A DNA stretch of 34,697 bases from JBFEYJ01 sp041563315 (GTDB lineage: Bacteria > Pseudomonadota > Gammaproteobacteria > Thiohalomonadales > Thiohalomonadaceae): assembly GCA_041563315.1 (NCBI GenBank), contig JBFFNE010000023.1, positions 1-34,697 of the forward strand. The letters are read 5' to 3'. A program made the translations under genes and the position numbers. Positions 1 to 9,590 of the stretch are shown piece by piece. Under the pieces are notes generated by a model. The model saw nothing but the letters and a program-made list of their open reading frames with translations, searched no databases and was not told the origin of the DNA. How positions within the stretch are numbered: the first letter of the stretch is position 1; every line of letters starts with the position of its first letter.

Positions 1-1
1 G

Positions 2-442
2 AAAAAACGTGAACGGCTGTTCGACGAGATAAAAGAGAAGGCGCTGTGCTGGGCCATCGGTCGGTGCGAGGTGGTGGAGATCGACGAGCTGAACATTTTG
101 CAGGCGACCATGGTGGCGATGCAGCGGGCGGTGGCAGGGCTCACGCCACAACCTGAGCATGCACTCATCGATGGCAACCGCTGTCCGACACTCCCCTGTA
201 GTTGTGAGTTCGTGATCAAGGGCGACAGCAAGATCCCGGCGATCAGCGCCGCCTCGATCCTCGCCAAGGTCACCCGTGACCGGGAGATGGTGGAACTGGA
301 CCTTCAGTATCCTGGGTATGGGCTTGCCGGGCACAAGGGCTACCCGACCAAAAGTCACATCGAGGCCCTGACCGCCCTGGGTGTCACCCCCATCCACCGC
401 CGCAGTTTCGGGCCGGTGGCGCGTGCGTTGGAAGCAGAGTAG
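2..442 (+). CDS. rnhB: Ribonuclease HII, C-terminal part (gene enters from the left edge)
   Basis: RNase HII cleaves the RNA strand of RNA-DNA hybrids and single ribonucleotides embedded in DNA. The reading frame is open from base 2, so the N-terminal part with the first catalytic acidic residues lies outside the window. The visible part carries the family signatures in order: EIDELNILQATMVAM, the LIDGN segment with a catalytic aspartate, KGDSKIPAISAASILAKVTR, and the YGLAGHKGYPT...HRRSFGPV tail. The internal ATG at 71 lies inside the conserved domain and is not the start. Position directly upstream of dnaE matches the usual lpxB-rnhB-dnaE order. The identification is firm; only the 5' end is missing. 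Confidence 0.96.
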   Translation, partial: KKRERLFDEIKEKALCWAIGRCEVVEIDELNILQATMVAMQRAVAGLTPQPEHALIDGNRCPTLPCSCEFVIKGDSKIPAISAASILAKVTRDREMVELDLQYPGYGLAGHKGYPTKSHIEALTALGVTPIHRRSFGPVARALEAE

Positions 443-744
443 TTACACCATCGCCTGGATGGCCGCGGAACACACGGAATACACTGACGAATAAATACGC
501 TCTCACTAACTTCCGTTGTAGGTCACGTTGGGACAGTTGTTGGCAAGGTGAAAACACTGGCGAATATGGGGTTTTTTGGCTGTGGCGCCCGTAATAGCCG
601 TGTTTGAACAAGTCCGGTTAGGTAAATGGATTCTTCCCTTCCGCGTGTTTCTTGGTCATGGGTTCCCTGCCTTTCGGAGATATTCCACGACATGTGTCTG
701 TCAAGACTTGTTCTGTCTGCCGCTGAGGGGTAACTTGCGTCCCC
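443..744. other. rnhB-dnaE intergenic region (302 bp) with a degenerate inverted-repeat relic
   Basis: No gene is convincing here. Bases 459-484 match the inner arm of the intergenic repeat family found elsewhere in this window (ATGGCCGCGGAACACACGGA). Bases 639-659 are a poorer inverted counterpart, with about 5 mismatches in 21. The outer GCAAAGGCGCAAAGG-type arms are absent, so this looks like a decayed or partial copy. A purine-rich GAGGGG about 15 bases before the dnaE ATG is the only ribosome-binding-like sequence. I could not assign a promoter with confidence. Confidence 0.45.
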
Positions 745-3700
745 ATGTCCGCCCAATTCGTTCACCTTAGAGTTCACACAGAATATTCCCTGGCCGACGG
801 TCTGGTCCGCATCAAGCCCTTGATGAAGGCCGTGCGCGAGGCGGGGATGCCGGCGGTCGCCCTGACGGATCAGTGCAATTTGTTCGCCATGGTCAAGTTC
901 TACTCGGCGGCGCAGGGTGCGGGCCTCAAACCCATCATCGGCGTCGATGTGTGGATGGAGAATCCGGCCGAGCCGACCCTGCCGACACGCATGGTGTTAC
1001 TGTGCAAAAGTCAGGAGGGCTATCGCAATCTTACCCGACTGGTTTCGCGAAGCTATATCGAAAACCAGCATCGAGGTATCCCCATCCTCAAGCGCGAGTG
1101 GCTCACGGGCCAGACTGGAGGCCTCATTGCCCTTTCCGGTGGGCGGGAAGGGGATGTGGGGCAGGCACTGCTGGCCGGTAAGCGTGATGTTGCAGCCGAG
1201 CTGATCACCGACTGGTTACGTCTGTTTGCTGATAACTATTACCTGGAGTTGCAGCGCACCGGCCGCGAGGGAGAGGAGAATTATCTGCACGCGGCAGTGG
1301 AGATGGCCGCAGTGATGGGTGTGCCGGTGGTGGCGACCAACGACGTGCGCTTTCTCAAGGAGGATGACTTTGATGCCCATGAGGTGCGCGTCTGCATCCA
1401 TGACAGCCGTACCCTCGACGACCCTCGTCGCACTCATCGCTACAGTGCGCAGCAGTACCTGCGTAGCCCCGAGGAGATGGCGGAGCTTTTTGCCGACATC
1501 CCTGAGGCACTGGAAAATACTGTGGAGATCGCCCGTCGGTGCAGCGTAGAGCTACGTCTGGGTGAATACTTCCTGCCGGAGTTCCCGATCCCGGAAGGGC
1601 TGACCATGGATGAGTACTTTCGCAAGGCCTCGTACGAGGGGTTGGAATTACGCCTGGACAAACTGCTCGATCGCAGCGCCCCCAACTTTGCCGAGAAGCG
1701 CAAGCCCTACGATGAGCGCCTGGAGATGGAGCTCGACGTCATTATCCAGATGGGTTTCCCCGGTTACTTCCTCATCGTTGCTGATTTTATCCAGTGGGGT
1801 AAGAACAACGGCGTGCCGGTGGGTCCGGGGCGCGGTTCCGGTGCCGGCTCGCTGGTGGCTTATGCCTTGACCATCACCGACCTCGATCCTCTCGCCTACG
1901 ATCTGCTGTTCGAACGCTTCCTTAATCCGGAACGCGTCTCCATGCCTGACTTCGATATCGACTTCTGCATGGAAGGTCGCGACCGTGTCATCGACTACGT
2001 GGCGCAGCACTATGGCCGTGAGAAGGTCTCGCAGATCATCACTTACGGCACCATGGCGGCCAAGGCGGTGGTGCGTGACGTGGGCCGGGTGCTTGGCCAC
2101 CCCTACGGTTTTGTCGACACCATCGCCAAGCTGATCCCGTTCGAGATCGGCATGACCCTGGAAAAAGCCCTAGAGCAGGAGCCGGAGCTCAAGGACCGTT
2201 ACGACAGGGATGAGGAGGTGACTGCACTGCTCGACATGGCGATGAAGCTCGAGGGCATCACCCGTAACGCCGGCAAACACGCCGGCGGTGTGGTCATCGC
2301 CCCCACCGAACTGACGGATTTCTCGCCGCTCTACTGCGAAGAAGGTGGCCAGAGCATCGTCACCCAGTTCGACAAGAACGACGTGGAATCAGTTGGCCTG
2401 GTGAAGTTCGACTTCCTCGGCCTGCGCACCCTGACCATCATTGACTGGGCGCTGGAGAACATCCGCCGCACCCTCAGGCTCAAGGGCAAGGATGAGGCGG
2501 GCTGTCCCGATATCAGCGACATTCCGCTGGATGACAAGTTGAGCTTCGTCAACCTCAAGGCGGCCAAAACAACCGCGGTATTCCAGCTCGAATCCCGTGG
2601 CATGAAGGACCTCATCACCCGCCTTCAGCCGGATTGCTTCGAGGACATCATCGCGCTGGTGGCGCTGTTCCGCCCCGGACCGCTGCAGTCGGGGATGGTG
2701 GATGACTTTATCGCCCGCAAAAAGGGTCTGGCCGCCGTAGCCTATCCCCACCCGGACCTGGAGCCGGTGCTAAAGCCCACCTACGGTATTATTCTCTACC
2801 AGGAACAGGTACAGCGTATCGCCCAGGTGTTGGCCGGCTACTCCCTCGGCGGCGCCGATCTGTTGCGCCGCGCCATGGGCAAGAAAAAGCCCGAGGAGAT
2901 GGCCAAGCAACGTGAGACCTTCACCACAGGTTCGGTTGAGCGTGGAGTGGAGGAAACGACAGCCACCTACATCTTCGATCTGATGGAAAAGTTCGCCGGC
3001 TACGGTTTCAACAAGTCCCACTCCGCCGCCTATGCACTGGTCTCCTACCAGACCCTCTGGCTCAAGGCCCATTACCCGGCGGAATTCATGGCGGCGGTAC
3101 TCTCGGCGGATATGGATAATACCGACAAGGTGGTGACCCTGATCGAGGAGTGCCATGAGATGGGACTCAAGGTGGTGTCACCATCGGTCAACACCAGTTC
3201 CTATAAGTTCACTGTCGATGAGAGCGGCGCCGTGGTCTACGGCCTTGGTGCTATCAAAGGGGTGGGCGAGGGAGCCATCGAGGGGATCGTTACTGAGCAG
3301 GAAGCGGGAGGGCCGTTCAAGGATTTGTTCGCCTTTTGCCGTCGTATCGATACCAAAAAGGCAAATCGCCGGGTTCTGGAATCATTGATCCGCGCCGGTG
3401 CCCTGGACAAGCATGGACCGAATCGCGCCACACTGATGGCGGTGCTGCCGCAGGCACTGCAGATGGCTGAACAGGAGACCCGGGCGCAGGCCTCGGGCAC
3501 CGGTGATATGTTCGGCTTCGATACCGAGGTGCTGGAGGAGAGCCCGGCCAGTTTCGATGAGGTACCGGACTGGGACGAGGATACCCGGCTTGCCGGAGAG
3601 AAGGAGACGCTGGGTCTTTATCTCACCGGACACCCCATCAACAAGTACGAAAGTGAGTTGCGCGCCTTCACCTCCTGCAGGCTAGCCGATCTCAGTGCCG

Positions 3701-4218
3701 ACAAGGCCAAAACCATGACGCTGGCCGGCCTTATCATCGCCCTGCGCACCCGTCCTACCAAACGTGGCGACAAAATGGCCTTTGTCACCATTGATGATCG
3801 GACTGGCCGCATCGAGGTGACCCTGTTTGGCGATACCTATGCCCGCTATCATGATGTCCTGGGCAAGGACAAAGTGATTGTGGTTACCGGCGAGGTGCGC
3901 CACGATGACTATGCCGGTGGCCTGGCGATGCGGGTCAATGAGGTCTATGACATGGAGCGCGCACGAGAGCAGCATGCCAAACGGTTGCTGCTGCAGGTAG
4001 GGCAGGAGGAGGCGGCCAACGGTCTGCTATCCTCCTTGACCAGGGTCCTTACCCCCTTTCGTGATGGGGGCTGCCCGATAGCGCTCGATTATGCCAGCGG
4101 CGAGGCTACGGCGAGAGTCAATCTGGGCAAGGAGTGGCGGATTCGCCCCAGCGATGAACTGGTGAATCGACTGCGTCAGCTGCTTGGTGAGGAAAAAGTA
4201 CGCATAGAGTATCGATAG
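745..4218 (+). CDS. dnaE: DNA polymerase III alpha subunit (DnaE)
   Basis: Catalytic subunit of the replicative polymerase holoenzyme. It is 1157 residues, against 1160 in E. coli. An N-terminal PHP domain begins with HLRVHTEYS (residues 7-15). The polymerase core has GPGRGSGAGS at about 360-369, and the catalytic aspartates are visible as PDFDIDF (D402 and D404) and KFDFLGL (D556). A helix-hairpin-helix region is followed by an OB fold from about residue 990 (TLAGLIIALRTRPTKRGDKM). The segment aligned with the E. coli beta-clamp motif QADMF reads TGDMF (919-923), so the glutamine is not conserved at that position. The ATG at 745 gives the expected N-terminus. The gene lies between rnhB and accA, as in many gammaproteobacteria. 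Confidence 0.98.
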   Translation: MSAQFVHLRVHTEYSLADGLVRIKPLMKAVREAGMPAVALTDQCNLFAMVKFYSAAQGAGLKPIIGVDVWMENPAEPTLPTRMVLLCKSQEGYRNLTRLVSRSYIENQHRGIPILKREWLTGQTGGLIALSGGREGDVGQALLAGKRDVAAELITDWLRLFADNYYLELQRTGREGEENYLHAAVEMAAVMGVPVVATNDVRFLKEDDFDAHEVRVCIHDSRTLDDPRRTHRYSAQQYLRSPEEMAELFADIPEALENTVEIARRCSVELRLGEYFLPEFPIPEGLTMDEYFRKASYEGLELRLDKLLDRSAPNFAEKRKPYDERLEMELDVIIQMGFPGYFLIVADFIQWGKNNGVPVGPGRGSGAGSLVAYALTITDLDPLAYDLLFERFLNPERVSMPDFDIDFCMEGRDRVIDYVAQHYGREKVSQIITYGTMAAKAVVRDVGRVLGHPYGFVDTIAKLIPFEIGMTLEKALEQEPELKDRYDRDEEVTALLDMAMKLEGITRNAGKHAGGVVIAPTELTDFSPLYCEEGGQSIVTQFDKNDVESVGLVKFDFLGLRTLTIIDWALENIRRTLRLKGKDEAGCPDISDIPLDDKLSFVNLKAAKTTAVFQLESRGMKDLITRLQPDCFEDIIALVALFRPGPLQSGMVDDFIARKKGLAAVAYPHPDLEPVLKPTYGIILYQEQVQRIAQVLAGYSLGGADLLRRAMGKKKPEEMAKQRETFTTGSVERGVEETTATYIFDLMEKFAGYGFNKSHSAAYALVSYQTLWLKAHYPAEFMAAVLSADMDNTDKVVTLIEECHEMGLKVVSPSVNTSSYKFTVDESGAVVYGLGAIKGVGEGAIEGIVTEQEAGGPFKDLFAFCRRIDTKKANRRVLESLIRAGALDKHGPNRATLMAVLPQALQMAEQETRAQASGTGDMFGFDTEVLEESPASFDEVPDWDEDTRLAGEKETLGLYLTGHPINKYESELRAFTSCRLADLSADKAKTMTLAGLIIALRTRPTKRGDKMAFVTIDDRTGRIEVTLFGDTYARYHDVLGKDKVIVVTGEVRHDDYAGGLAMRVNEVYDMERAREQHAKRLLLQVGQEEAANGLLSSLTRVLTPFRDGGCPIALDYASGEATARVNLGKEWRIRPSDELVNRLRQLLGEEKVRIEYR

Positions 4219-4233
4219 TGTGACCAATTGGAC

Positions 4234-4263
4234 GCGACAAAGGTCTATCCTGTCACGTATAAT
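4234..4263 (+). promoter_or_regulatory. Candidate sigma-70 promoter upstream of accA
   Basis: A perfect -10 hexamer TATAAT at 4258-4263 lies 54 bases before the accA ATG. GCGACA at 4234-4239 is a weak -35 match (4 of 6) with an 18-bp spacer. A better -35-like TTGGAC at 4228 is too far away. This is seen by eye only; the -10 is the convincing part. Confidence 0.45.
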
Positions 4264-4316
4264 TTGCCTATTCGCATAATATCAATCATACAGCTGACGC
4301 GAACCAACAGAACATT

Positions 4317-5276
4317 ATGAACCTGAATTTTCTCGAATTTGAACAACCGATCGCCGAGCTTGAGGCCAAGATCGATGAATTGCGCTTCGTTGGCGACGAC
4401 GCCGAAATTAACATCGGTGAAGAGATCGCACGCCTCGAGGCCAAGAGCAAGAGCCTGACCAAGTCTATTTTCTCCAACCTTAATGCCTGGCAGATCTCGC
4501 AATTGGCGCGCCACCCTCAGCGCCCCTATACCCAGGACTATATCGACGCCATTTTCACCGATTTCGAAGAGCTGCACGGTGATCGTGCCTATGCGGATGA
4601 CAAGTCTATTGTTGCCGGCGTGGCCCGTATCGACGACAAGCCGGTGATGGTTATCGGTCAGCAAAAGGGGCGTGATACCAAGGAGAAGGTGATTCGCAAC
4701 TTCGGTATGCCCCGTCCCGAGGGCTATCGCAAGGCATTACGCCTGATGGAGATGGCTGAGCGCTTCAAGCTGCCGATCCTGACCTTCATCGATACCCCCG
4801 GCGCGTATCCCGGGGTCGGTGCCGAGGAGCGCGGCCAGTCCGAGGCCATAGCCCGTAACTTGCTGGTGATGTCCAGTCTCAAGACACCAATTATCTGTAC
4901 CGTGATCGGTGAGGGTGGCTCCGGTGGTGCCTTGGCCATCGGTGTCGGTGATCGGGTGATGATGCTGGACTACAGTACCTATTCGGTGATCTCGCCCGAA
5001 GGCTGTGCCTCCATTTTGTGGAAAAGTGCAGAAAAGGCCTCCGATGCGGCCGAGGCTCTGGGTATCACCTCCGGGCGTCTTAAGGAGCTCGGTCTCATCG
5101 ACCATATCATCCCCGAACCCCTCGGCGGTGCACACCGCGATGTCGAAGTGATGACCACTAACGTCAAACAGGCCCTGGTCGAGAAACTCGACGAACTCAC
5201 TCGCCTCGACCTCGACCAGTTGCTGACACAGCGCTACCAACGGTTGATGTCCTTCGGCAACTTCGAGGTGAAATAA
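4317..5276 (+). CDS. accA: Acetyl-CoA carboxylase carboxyltransferase subunit alpha
   Basis: The alpha subunit of the carboxyltransferase half of acetyl-CoA carboxylase pairs with AccD to move carboxyl from biotin to acetyl-CoA, making malonyl-CoA for fatty-acid synthesis in the cytoplasm. At 319 residues it has the same length as the E. coli protein. It starts MNLNFLEFEQPIAELEAKID, the usual helical N-terminus. It carries the crotonase-fold core with FIDTPGAYPGVGAEERGQSEAIA and the glycine-rich GEGGSGGALAIG (GGSGG at 200-204), then SPEGCASILWK. No near SD is obvious before the ATG. The gap to dnaE is 98 bases and holds its own candidate promoter. Confidence 0.98.
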   Translation: MNLNFLEFEQPIAELEAKIDELRFVGDDAEINIGEEIARLEAKSKSLTKSIFSNLNAWQISQLARHPQRPYTQDYIDAIFTDFEELHGDRAYADDKSIVAGVARIDDKPVMVIGQQKGRDTKEKVIRNFGMPRPEGYRKALRLMEMAERFKLPILTFIDTPGAYPGVGAEERGQSEAIARNLLVMSSLKTPIICTVIGEGGSGGALAIGVGDRVMMLDYSTYSVISPEGCASILWKSAEKASDAAEALGITSGRLKELGLIDHIIPEPLGGAHRDVEVMTTNVKQALVEKLDELTRLDLDQLLTQRYQRLMSFGNFEVK

Positions 5277-5280
5277 CCGG

Positions 5281-5486
5281 TTCACCGCAAAGGCGCAAAG
5301 GAAAAGAAACACATGGCCACGGAACACATAGAAGACACGGACATTGGTTATTTCTTGTCATTCCGGTGAATGCAGGTCCAAGACCCTGGGAAAGACAAGC
5401 ACAATAGGTTTTGATCTTTCATCTTCTGTGCGCTCCGTGGCCATTAAAGGTGTTTTTCTTTGCAACCTTTGCGCCTTTGCGGTGAA
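5281..5486. repeat. Long inverted repeat element, best copy (accA-tilS gap)
   Basis: This is the best-preserved copy of the family. The outer arms 5281-5301 and 5466-5486 are perfect 21-bp reverse complements (TTCACCGCAAAGGCGCAAAG plus one more base). An inner pair at 5313-5323 and 5434-5444 (ATGGCCACGGA / TCCGTGGCCAT) is also exact. The centre includes GTCATTCCGGTGAATGCAGG (from 5358), which resembles a second, REP-like repeat seen near 22070. The element fills almost the whole gap and its right arm ends 15 bases before the tilS ATG. Confidence 0.85.
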
Positions 5487-5501
5487 TAATCTTTAAAAGC
5501 C

Positions 5502-6821
5502 ATGCCGCAATCGCTCCGGCAACATCTCCTTTCCACCCTGCGGGCACTGCCGCCTGCCCGTCGCTACCTTGTCGCCTTCAGCGGTGGTCTCGACTCCACC
5601 GTACTGTTGCATCTTATGGCTGGCTTGGGCCATGAATTTGCCGGCAAAATTTCCGCACTGCATATTGATCATGGACTCTCTGAACATTCCAGCGAATGGT
5701 CGTCACAATGTCGCACGTTTTGTGAGCGGCTGGGTGTGTCAATCGAGTTGCGTCGGGTGGAGGTAACACAGCTGGGGGAGCACGGCCTCGAGGCGGCGGC
5801 GCGTCATGCCCGTTATCGGGTATTCGATGAGGTGCTGGGCGAGGGCGAGATGCTGCTTACCGCGCATCATCGTGATGACCAGGCTGAAACCCTGTTGTTG
5901 CAAATGCTCCGCGGCGGCGGAGTTCACGGTCTGGCGGCGATGCCGCTGTGGCGTCCTTTTTGCCGAGGCATGATCGCCCGACCTCTGCTGGAACAACCGC
6001 GTGAGGCGTTGAGGTGCCACGCCGAGGGTGAGGGGCTCTCATGGATTGAGGATCCAAGCAACTTCGATACCGGTCTGGAGCGCAACTGGTTACGCCACAC
6101 CCTGCTGCCGCAACTGGCTGAACGGCGTGAGGGAATCCGTGAGGTTCTCGCCCGCAGTGCGGGCCATTTTGCCGAGAGTAGCATCCTCCTCGATGAACTG
6201 GCGTTACAGGATCTGGCGCATATTGAACGGGAGCAGGCCACCTTGTCGGTGGATGCGCTGAGGCGCCTGTCGCCAGAGCGCTGTCGCAATCTGCTACGTT
6301 ACGCTATTCGCCAACGGGGTCTCCCCTTGCCGGATCACCGCCACCTCCATCGCATCATCGAAGAGGTGCTCCCTGCCTCACCAGATGCCATGCCGTTGGT
6401 GGCCTGGTGCGGGGCCGAGGTGCGCCGTTATCGCGATCGTCTCTATCTGCTGGCGCCCCTTGCCATGCCTGATCCTTTAGTGGAATTGCCGTGGAACAGG
6501 GAGAGTGAACAACGTTTGCCGCATGGCTTGGGTATGCTGCGTAGCAGGAGGATGCTGGGGGAGGGCGTCAGTCTGCAGAAGTTACAGGCCGCGAGCTGCA
6601 CGGTTCGTTGGCGAGTGGGCGGGGAGCGGCTGCAGCCTGTTGGCAGGGCTGGCAGCCATGAGTTGAAAAAACTCTATCAGGAGGCCGGGGTGCCACCCTG
6701 GGAGCGCCGTTGCCGGCCTCTGATTTATCTGGATGGGAAGCTGGCACAGGTGCCAGGGCTTTGCAGCGCGGCGGATGTTGCCGCGGCGCCCGGGGAGGAG
6801 GGGGTTGTTTTCGATTGGTAA
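5502..6821 (+). CDS. tilS: tRNA(Ile)-lysidine synthase
   Basis: TilS attaches lysine to C34 of tRNA-Ile2 (CAU), converting it to lysidine so that it reads AUA and is charged with isoleucine. The protein is 439 residues (E. coli 432). It has the N-type ATP-pyrophosphatase PP-loop SGGLDST at residues 27-33, then LHIDHGLSEHSSEW and LTAHHRDDQAETLLLQMLRG, all typical of the family. The substrate-binding middle domain and the C-terminal TilS domain (VRWRVGGERLQPVGR, ELKKLYQEAGVPPWERR) are present. No clear SD precedes the ATG; the intergenic repeat ends 15 bases upstream. The same position after accA is common in gammaproteobacteria. Confidence 0.96.
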   Translation: MPQSLRQHLLSTLRALPPARRYLVAFSGGLDSTVLLHLMAGLGHEFAGKISALHIDHGLSEHSSEWSSQCRTFCERLGVSIELRRVEVTQLGEHGLEAAARHARYRVFDEVLGEGEMLLTAHHRDDQAETLLLQMLRGGGVHGLAAMPLWRPFCRGMIARPLLEQPREALRCHAEGEGLSWIEDPSNFDTGLERNWLRHTLLPQLAERREGIREVLARSAGHFAESSILLDELALQDLAHIEREQATLSVDALRRLSPERCRNLLRYAIRQRGLPLPDHRHLHRIIEEVLPASPDAMPLVAWCGAEVRRYRDRLYLLAPLAMPDPLVELPWNRESEQRLPHGLGMLRSRRMLGEGVSLQKLQAASCTVRWRVGGERLQPVGRAGSHELKKLYQEAGVPPWERRCRPLIYLDGKLAQVPGLCSAADVAAAPGEEGVVFDW

Positions 6822-7125
6822 CGTGTTGCATGCTGTGTTGAGGCTGCCCGGCTTACACGGCGAATCTCCACTCCCATCTGCCGAAGGGCGCGCGGAGCGA
6901 GTGAGCTGACTTGTGACGGTTGCACTGCATTTCCATGCTCCCGATGCGTTCCGGGCCCGCAAAGTGGATGATTGGGCATGGCAATCAGTTAAAATCCCGT
7001 TGCCGCTACACTGGTCATTGAAAAAGATTGGCAAAACAAGGACAATTGACGGGTACCCAGCGCCGACGGCGTCGGTTACGGAAGCGCCAACTATTTTCCC
7101 TTTACCTCAGAATCCAGACGTTTTC
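6822..7125. other. tilS-pyrG intergenic region (304 bp), no gene seen
   Basis: The frame of pyrG is open for 71 codons upstream of the conserved start, but the translation shows no resemblance to CTP synthase, so this is non-coding leader. A palindrome CCGACGGCGTCGG lies at 7063-7075. A TTAAAATCC stretch near 6988 is -10-like but lacks a well-spaced -35. No tilS terminator with a T-tract is obvious. Confidence 0.5.
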
Positions 7126-8760
7126 ATGACGAAGTACATCTTTATTACGGGCGGTGTTGTTTCTTCTCTGGGTAAGGGCATCGCTTCGGCCTCCCTTGCT
7201 GCCATTCTCGAGGCTCGCGGCCTCTCTATCACCATGCTCAAGCTCGACCCCTACATCAATGTTGACCCAGGCACCATGAGCCCGTTTCAGCACGGTGAGG
7301 TATTCGTTACCGATGATGGGGCGGAGACTGATCTGGACCTGGGTCATTACGAGCGCTTTGTCCGCACCACCATGACCCAGCGCAATAACTTCACCACGGG
7401 CCGCATCTACGAAAATGTCATCCGCAAGGAGCGCCGTGGTGACTACCTCGGTGGTACGGTGCAGGTCATTCCGCACATCACCGATGAGATCAAGAAATCG
7501 GTCAAGGCCGGTGCTGAAGGTTACGATGTGGCGATGGTGGAGATCGGCGGGACCGTGGGCGACATAGAGTCGCTCCCCTTCCTCGAGGCGATTCGCCAGA
7601 TGGCAGTCGAACTGGGCCATGACAATGTGCTGTTCATGCACCTGACACTGCTGCCGTATATTCCCACCGCCGGCGAACTCAAGACCAAGCCAACCCAGCA
7701 CTCGGTGAAAGAGCTGCGCTCCATCGGCATTCAGCCCGATATCCTGGTGTGCCGCGCCGACCGCCCAGTGCCTGAGGATGAAAAGCGCAAGATTGCCCTC
7801 TTTACCAATGTCGAGGAGCGGGCCGTCATCTCCTGCGTCGATGTGGATACCATCTACAAGATCCCGTTGGAGCTGCACAAGCAGGGGCTGGATGACATCG
7901 TGGTGGAAAAGCTACGCATCGATGCTAAACCCGCCGACCTTTCGGAATGGGAAAACGTACTCGATGCGCTGCAGCACCCCACCGGTGAAGTGACCATCGC
8001 CATGGTCGGCAAGTACGTCGATCTGACTGAGGCCTACAAGTCGCTCTCGGAGTCACTGATCCACGCCGGGATCCAGACTCGCACCAAAGTAAAGATCGTC
8101 TACATCGATTCTGAAGAGATCGAGAAAACCGGCACTGACTGTCTCAAGGGGATGGACGCTATCCTTGTACCGGGTGGATTCGGTGAACGTGGCGTGGAGG
8201 GTAAAATTGCCACCGTGCGTTATGCCCGCGAGAACCGGATACCGTATCTCGGTATCTGTCTCGGTATGCAGGTCGCGGTTATCGAATACGCACGCAATGT
8301 CGCCGGCCTGACTGGCGCCCACAGCACCGAATTCAAACCTCAGGCAGCTCACCCGGTCATCGCTCTGATTACCGAATGGGTCAATCCTGAGGGCAAGGTG
8401 GAGATGCGCTCTGCCGATTCCGATCTAGGCGGCACCATGCGTCTTGGTGGCCAGCCTTGTCATTTGCTCGATGGCACTCGGGTGCGCGAGCTTTATGGCA
8501 AGGAGACCATCGTCGAGCGCCATCGCCACCGTTACGAGTTCAACAACAACTACCGCAATCGCCTGAGCGAGGTCGGGCTGGTGTTTGCCGGACTGTCCGA
8601 GGATCGGAGTCTGGTTGAGGTGGTAGAGCTGCCCGATCATCCCTGGTTTGTGGCTTGTCAGTTCCACCCCGAATTCACCTCCACACCGCGTGATGGTCAC
8701 CCGCTGTTCAGTGGTTTCGTTACCGCCGCGCGCACGCAGGCTAAGGAGCACAACGTTTGA
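7126..8760 (+). CDS. pyrG: CTP synthase
   Basis: Makes CTP from UTP, ATP and glutamine. The protein is 544 residues (E. coli 545). The start is set by the conserved MTKYIFITGGVVSSLGKGI at 7126, although the frame is open further upstream. The synthetase domain carries SSLGKG, KLDPYINVDPGTMSPFQHGE and EIGGTVGDIESLPFLEA. The C-terminal class I glutamine amidotransferase domain has GICLGMQ with nucleophile C378, and CQFHPEF with H514 and E516 completing the triad. The stop overlaps the next start (TGATG), so kdsA is translationally coupled. The pyrG-kdsA-eno order is conserved in many gammaproteobacteria. Confidence 0.98.
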   Translation: MTKYIFITGGVVSSLGKGIASASLAAILEARGLSITMLKLDPYINVDPGTMSPFQHGEVFVTDDGAETDLDLGHYERFVRTTMTQRNNFTTGRIYENVIRKERRGDYLGGTVQVIPHITDEIKKSVKAGAEGYDVAMVEIGGTVGDIESLPFLEAIRQMAVELGHDNVLFMHLTLLPYIPTAGELKTKPTQHSVKELRSIGIQPDILVCRADRPVPEDEKRKIALFTNVEERAVISCVDVDTIYKIPLELHKQGLDDIVVEKLRIDAKPADLSEWENVLDALQHPTGEVTIAMVGKYVDLTEAYKSLSESLIHAGIQTRTKVKIVYIDSEEIEKTGTDCLKGMDAILVPGGFGERGVEGKIATVRYARENRIPYLGICLGMQVAVIEYARNVAGLTGAHSTEFKPQAAHPVIALITEWVNPEGKVEMRSADSDLGGTMRLGGQPCHLLDGTRVRELYGKETIVERHRHRYEFNNNYRNRLSEVGLVFAGLSEDRSLVEVVELPDHPWFVACQFHPEFTSTPRDGHPLFSGFVTAARTQAKEHNV

Positions 8761-9590
8761 TGGAATTATGTGGGTTTGAGGCTGGCCTGGACCGGCCCCT
8801 GTTCCTGATTGCCGGCCCCTGCGTCATCGAAAGCGAACAACTCGTGCTCGATACTGCTGGTGAGTTGCAATCTCTCTGTAATGAGCTTGGTATCCCCTTT
8901 ATCTTCAAGTCTTCCTTTGACAAGGCTAACCGCACCTCTGGAGACAGTTTCCGCGGTCCGGGGTTGGAGAAGGGCTTGGCTATCCTGGAGAAGGTCAAGA
9001 AACAGTACGGTGTGCCGGTACTCACCGATATCCACGAGGATACCCCGTTGGGCGAGGTCGCCTCCGTGGTGGATGTGTTGCAGACCCCGGCATTCCTCTG
9101 TCGCCAGACGAATTTCATCCAGGAGGTCGCACGCCAGGGGCGCCCGGTGAATATCAAGAAGGGACAGTTTCTTGCCCCGTGGGACATGCTGAATGTCGTG
9201 GAGAAGGCGCGTGCTGTGGGAAATGAGCAGATCATGGTCTGCGAACGTGGTGTCTCGTTTGGCTATAATACGCTGATCAGCGACATGCGTGGTCTGGCCG
9301 TGATGCGTAACACCGGTTGCCCAGTGGTGTTCGATGCCACCCATTCGGTGCAGCAACCGGGCGGATTGGGGGGGGCTTCAGGCGGCCAGCGCGAATTCGT
9401 GCCGGTACTGGCCCGTGCCGCGGTAGCCAGCGGTATCGCCGGGTTGTTCATGGAGACCCACCCGGATCCGGACAAGGGTCTCTCCGACGGCCCCAACATG
9501 TGGCCGCTGGGACAGCTCAAGCCTTTACTTGCCACGCTCAAGGCTCTGGATGATGTGGTTAAGGCACAAGGCTTTATCGAACAGGAGTAA
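8760..9590 (+). CDS. kdsA: 3-deoxy-8-phosphooctulonate (KDO-8-P) synthase
   Basis: Condenses arabinose-5-phosphate with phosphoenolpyruvate to KDO-8-phosphate for the lipopolysaccharide inner core. The protein is 276 residues. Family motifs are LIAGPCVIESEQ, FKSSFDKANRTSGDSFRGPG, LTDIHEDTP, QTPAFLCRQTNF, NIKKGQFLAPWDM, FDATHSVQQPGG and FMETHPDPDKGLSDGPNMWPL. The ATG at 8760 overlaps the pyrG stop. A TTG at 8757 would add one residue and is less likely. The pathway link to eno is phosphoenolpyruvate, the enolase product and a KdsA substrate. Confidence 0.97.
   Translation: MELCGFEAGLDRPLFLIAGPCVIESEQLVLDTAGELQSLCNELGIPFIFKSSFDKANRTSGDSFRGPGLEKGLAILEKVKKQYGVPVLTDIHEDTPLGEVASVVDVLQTPAFLCRQTNFIQEVARQGRPVNIKKGQFLAPWDMLNVVEKARAVGNEQIMVCERGVSFGYNTLISDMRGLAVMRNTGCPVVFDATHSVQQPGGLGGASGGQREFVPVLARAAVASGIAGLFMETHPDPDKGLSDGPNMWPLGQLKPLLATLKALDDVVKAQGFIEQE

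Noticed and set aside
6913..7125. 71-codon in-frame 5' extension of pyrG
   Set aside because: CTP synthases start at MTKYIFITGG; the extension has no similarity to the family and appears to be untranslated leader.
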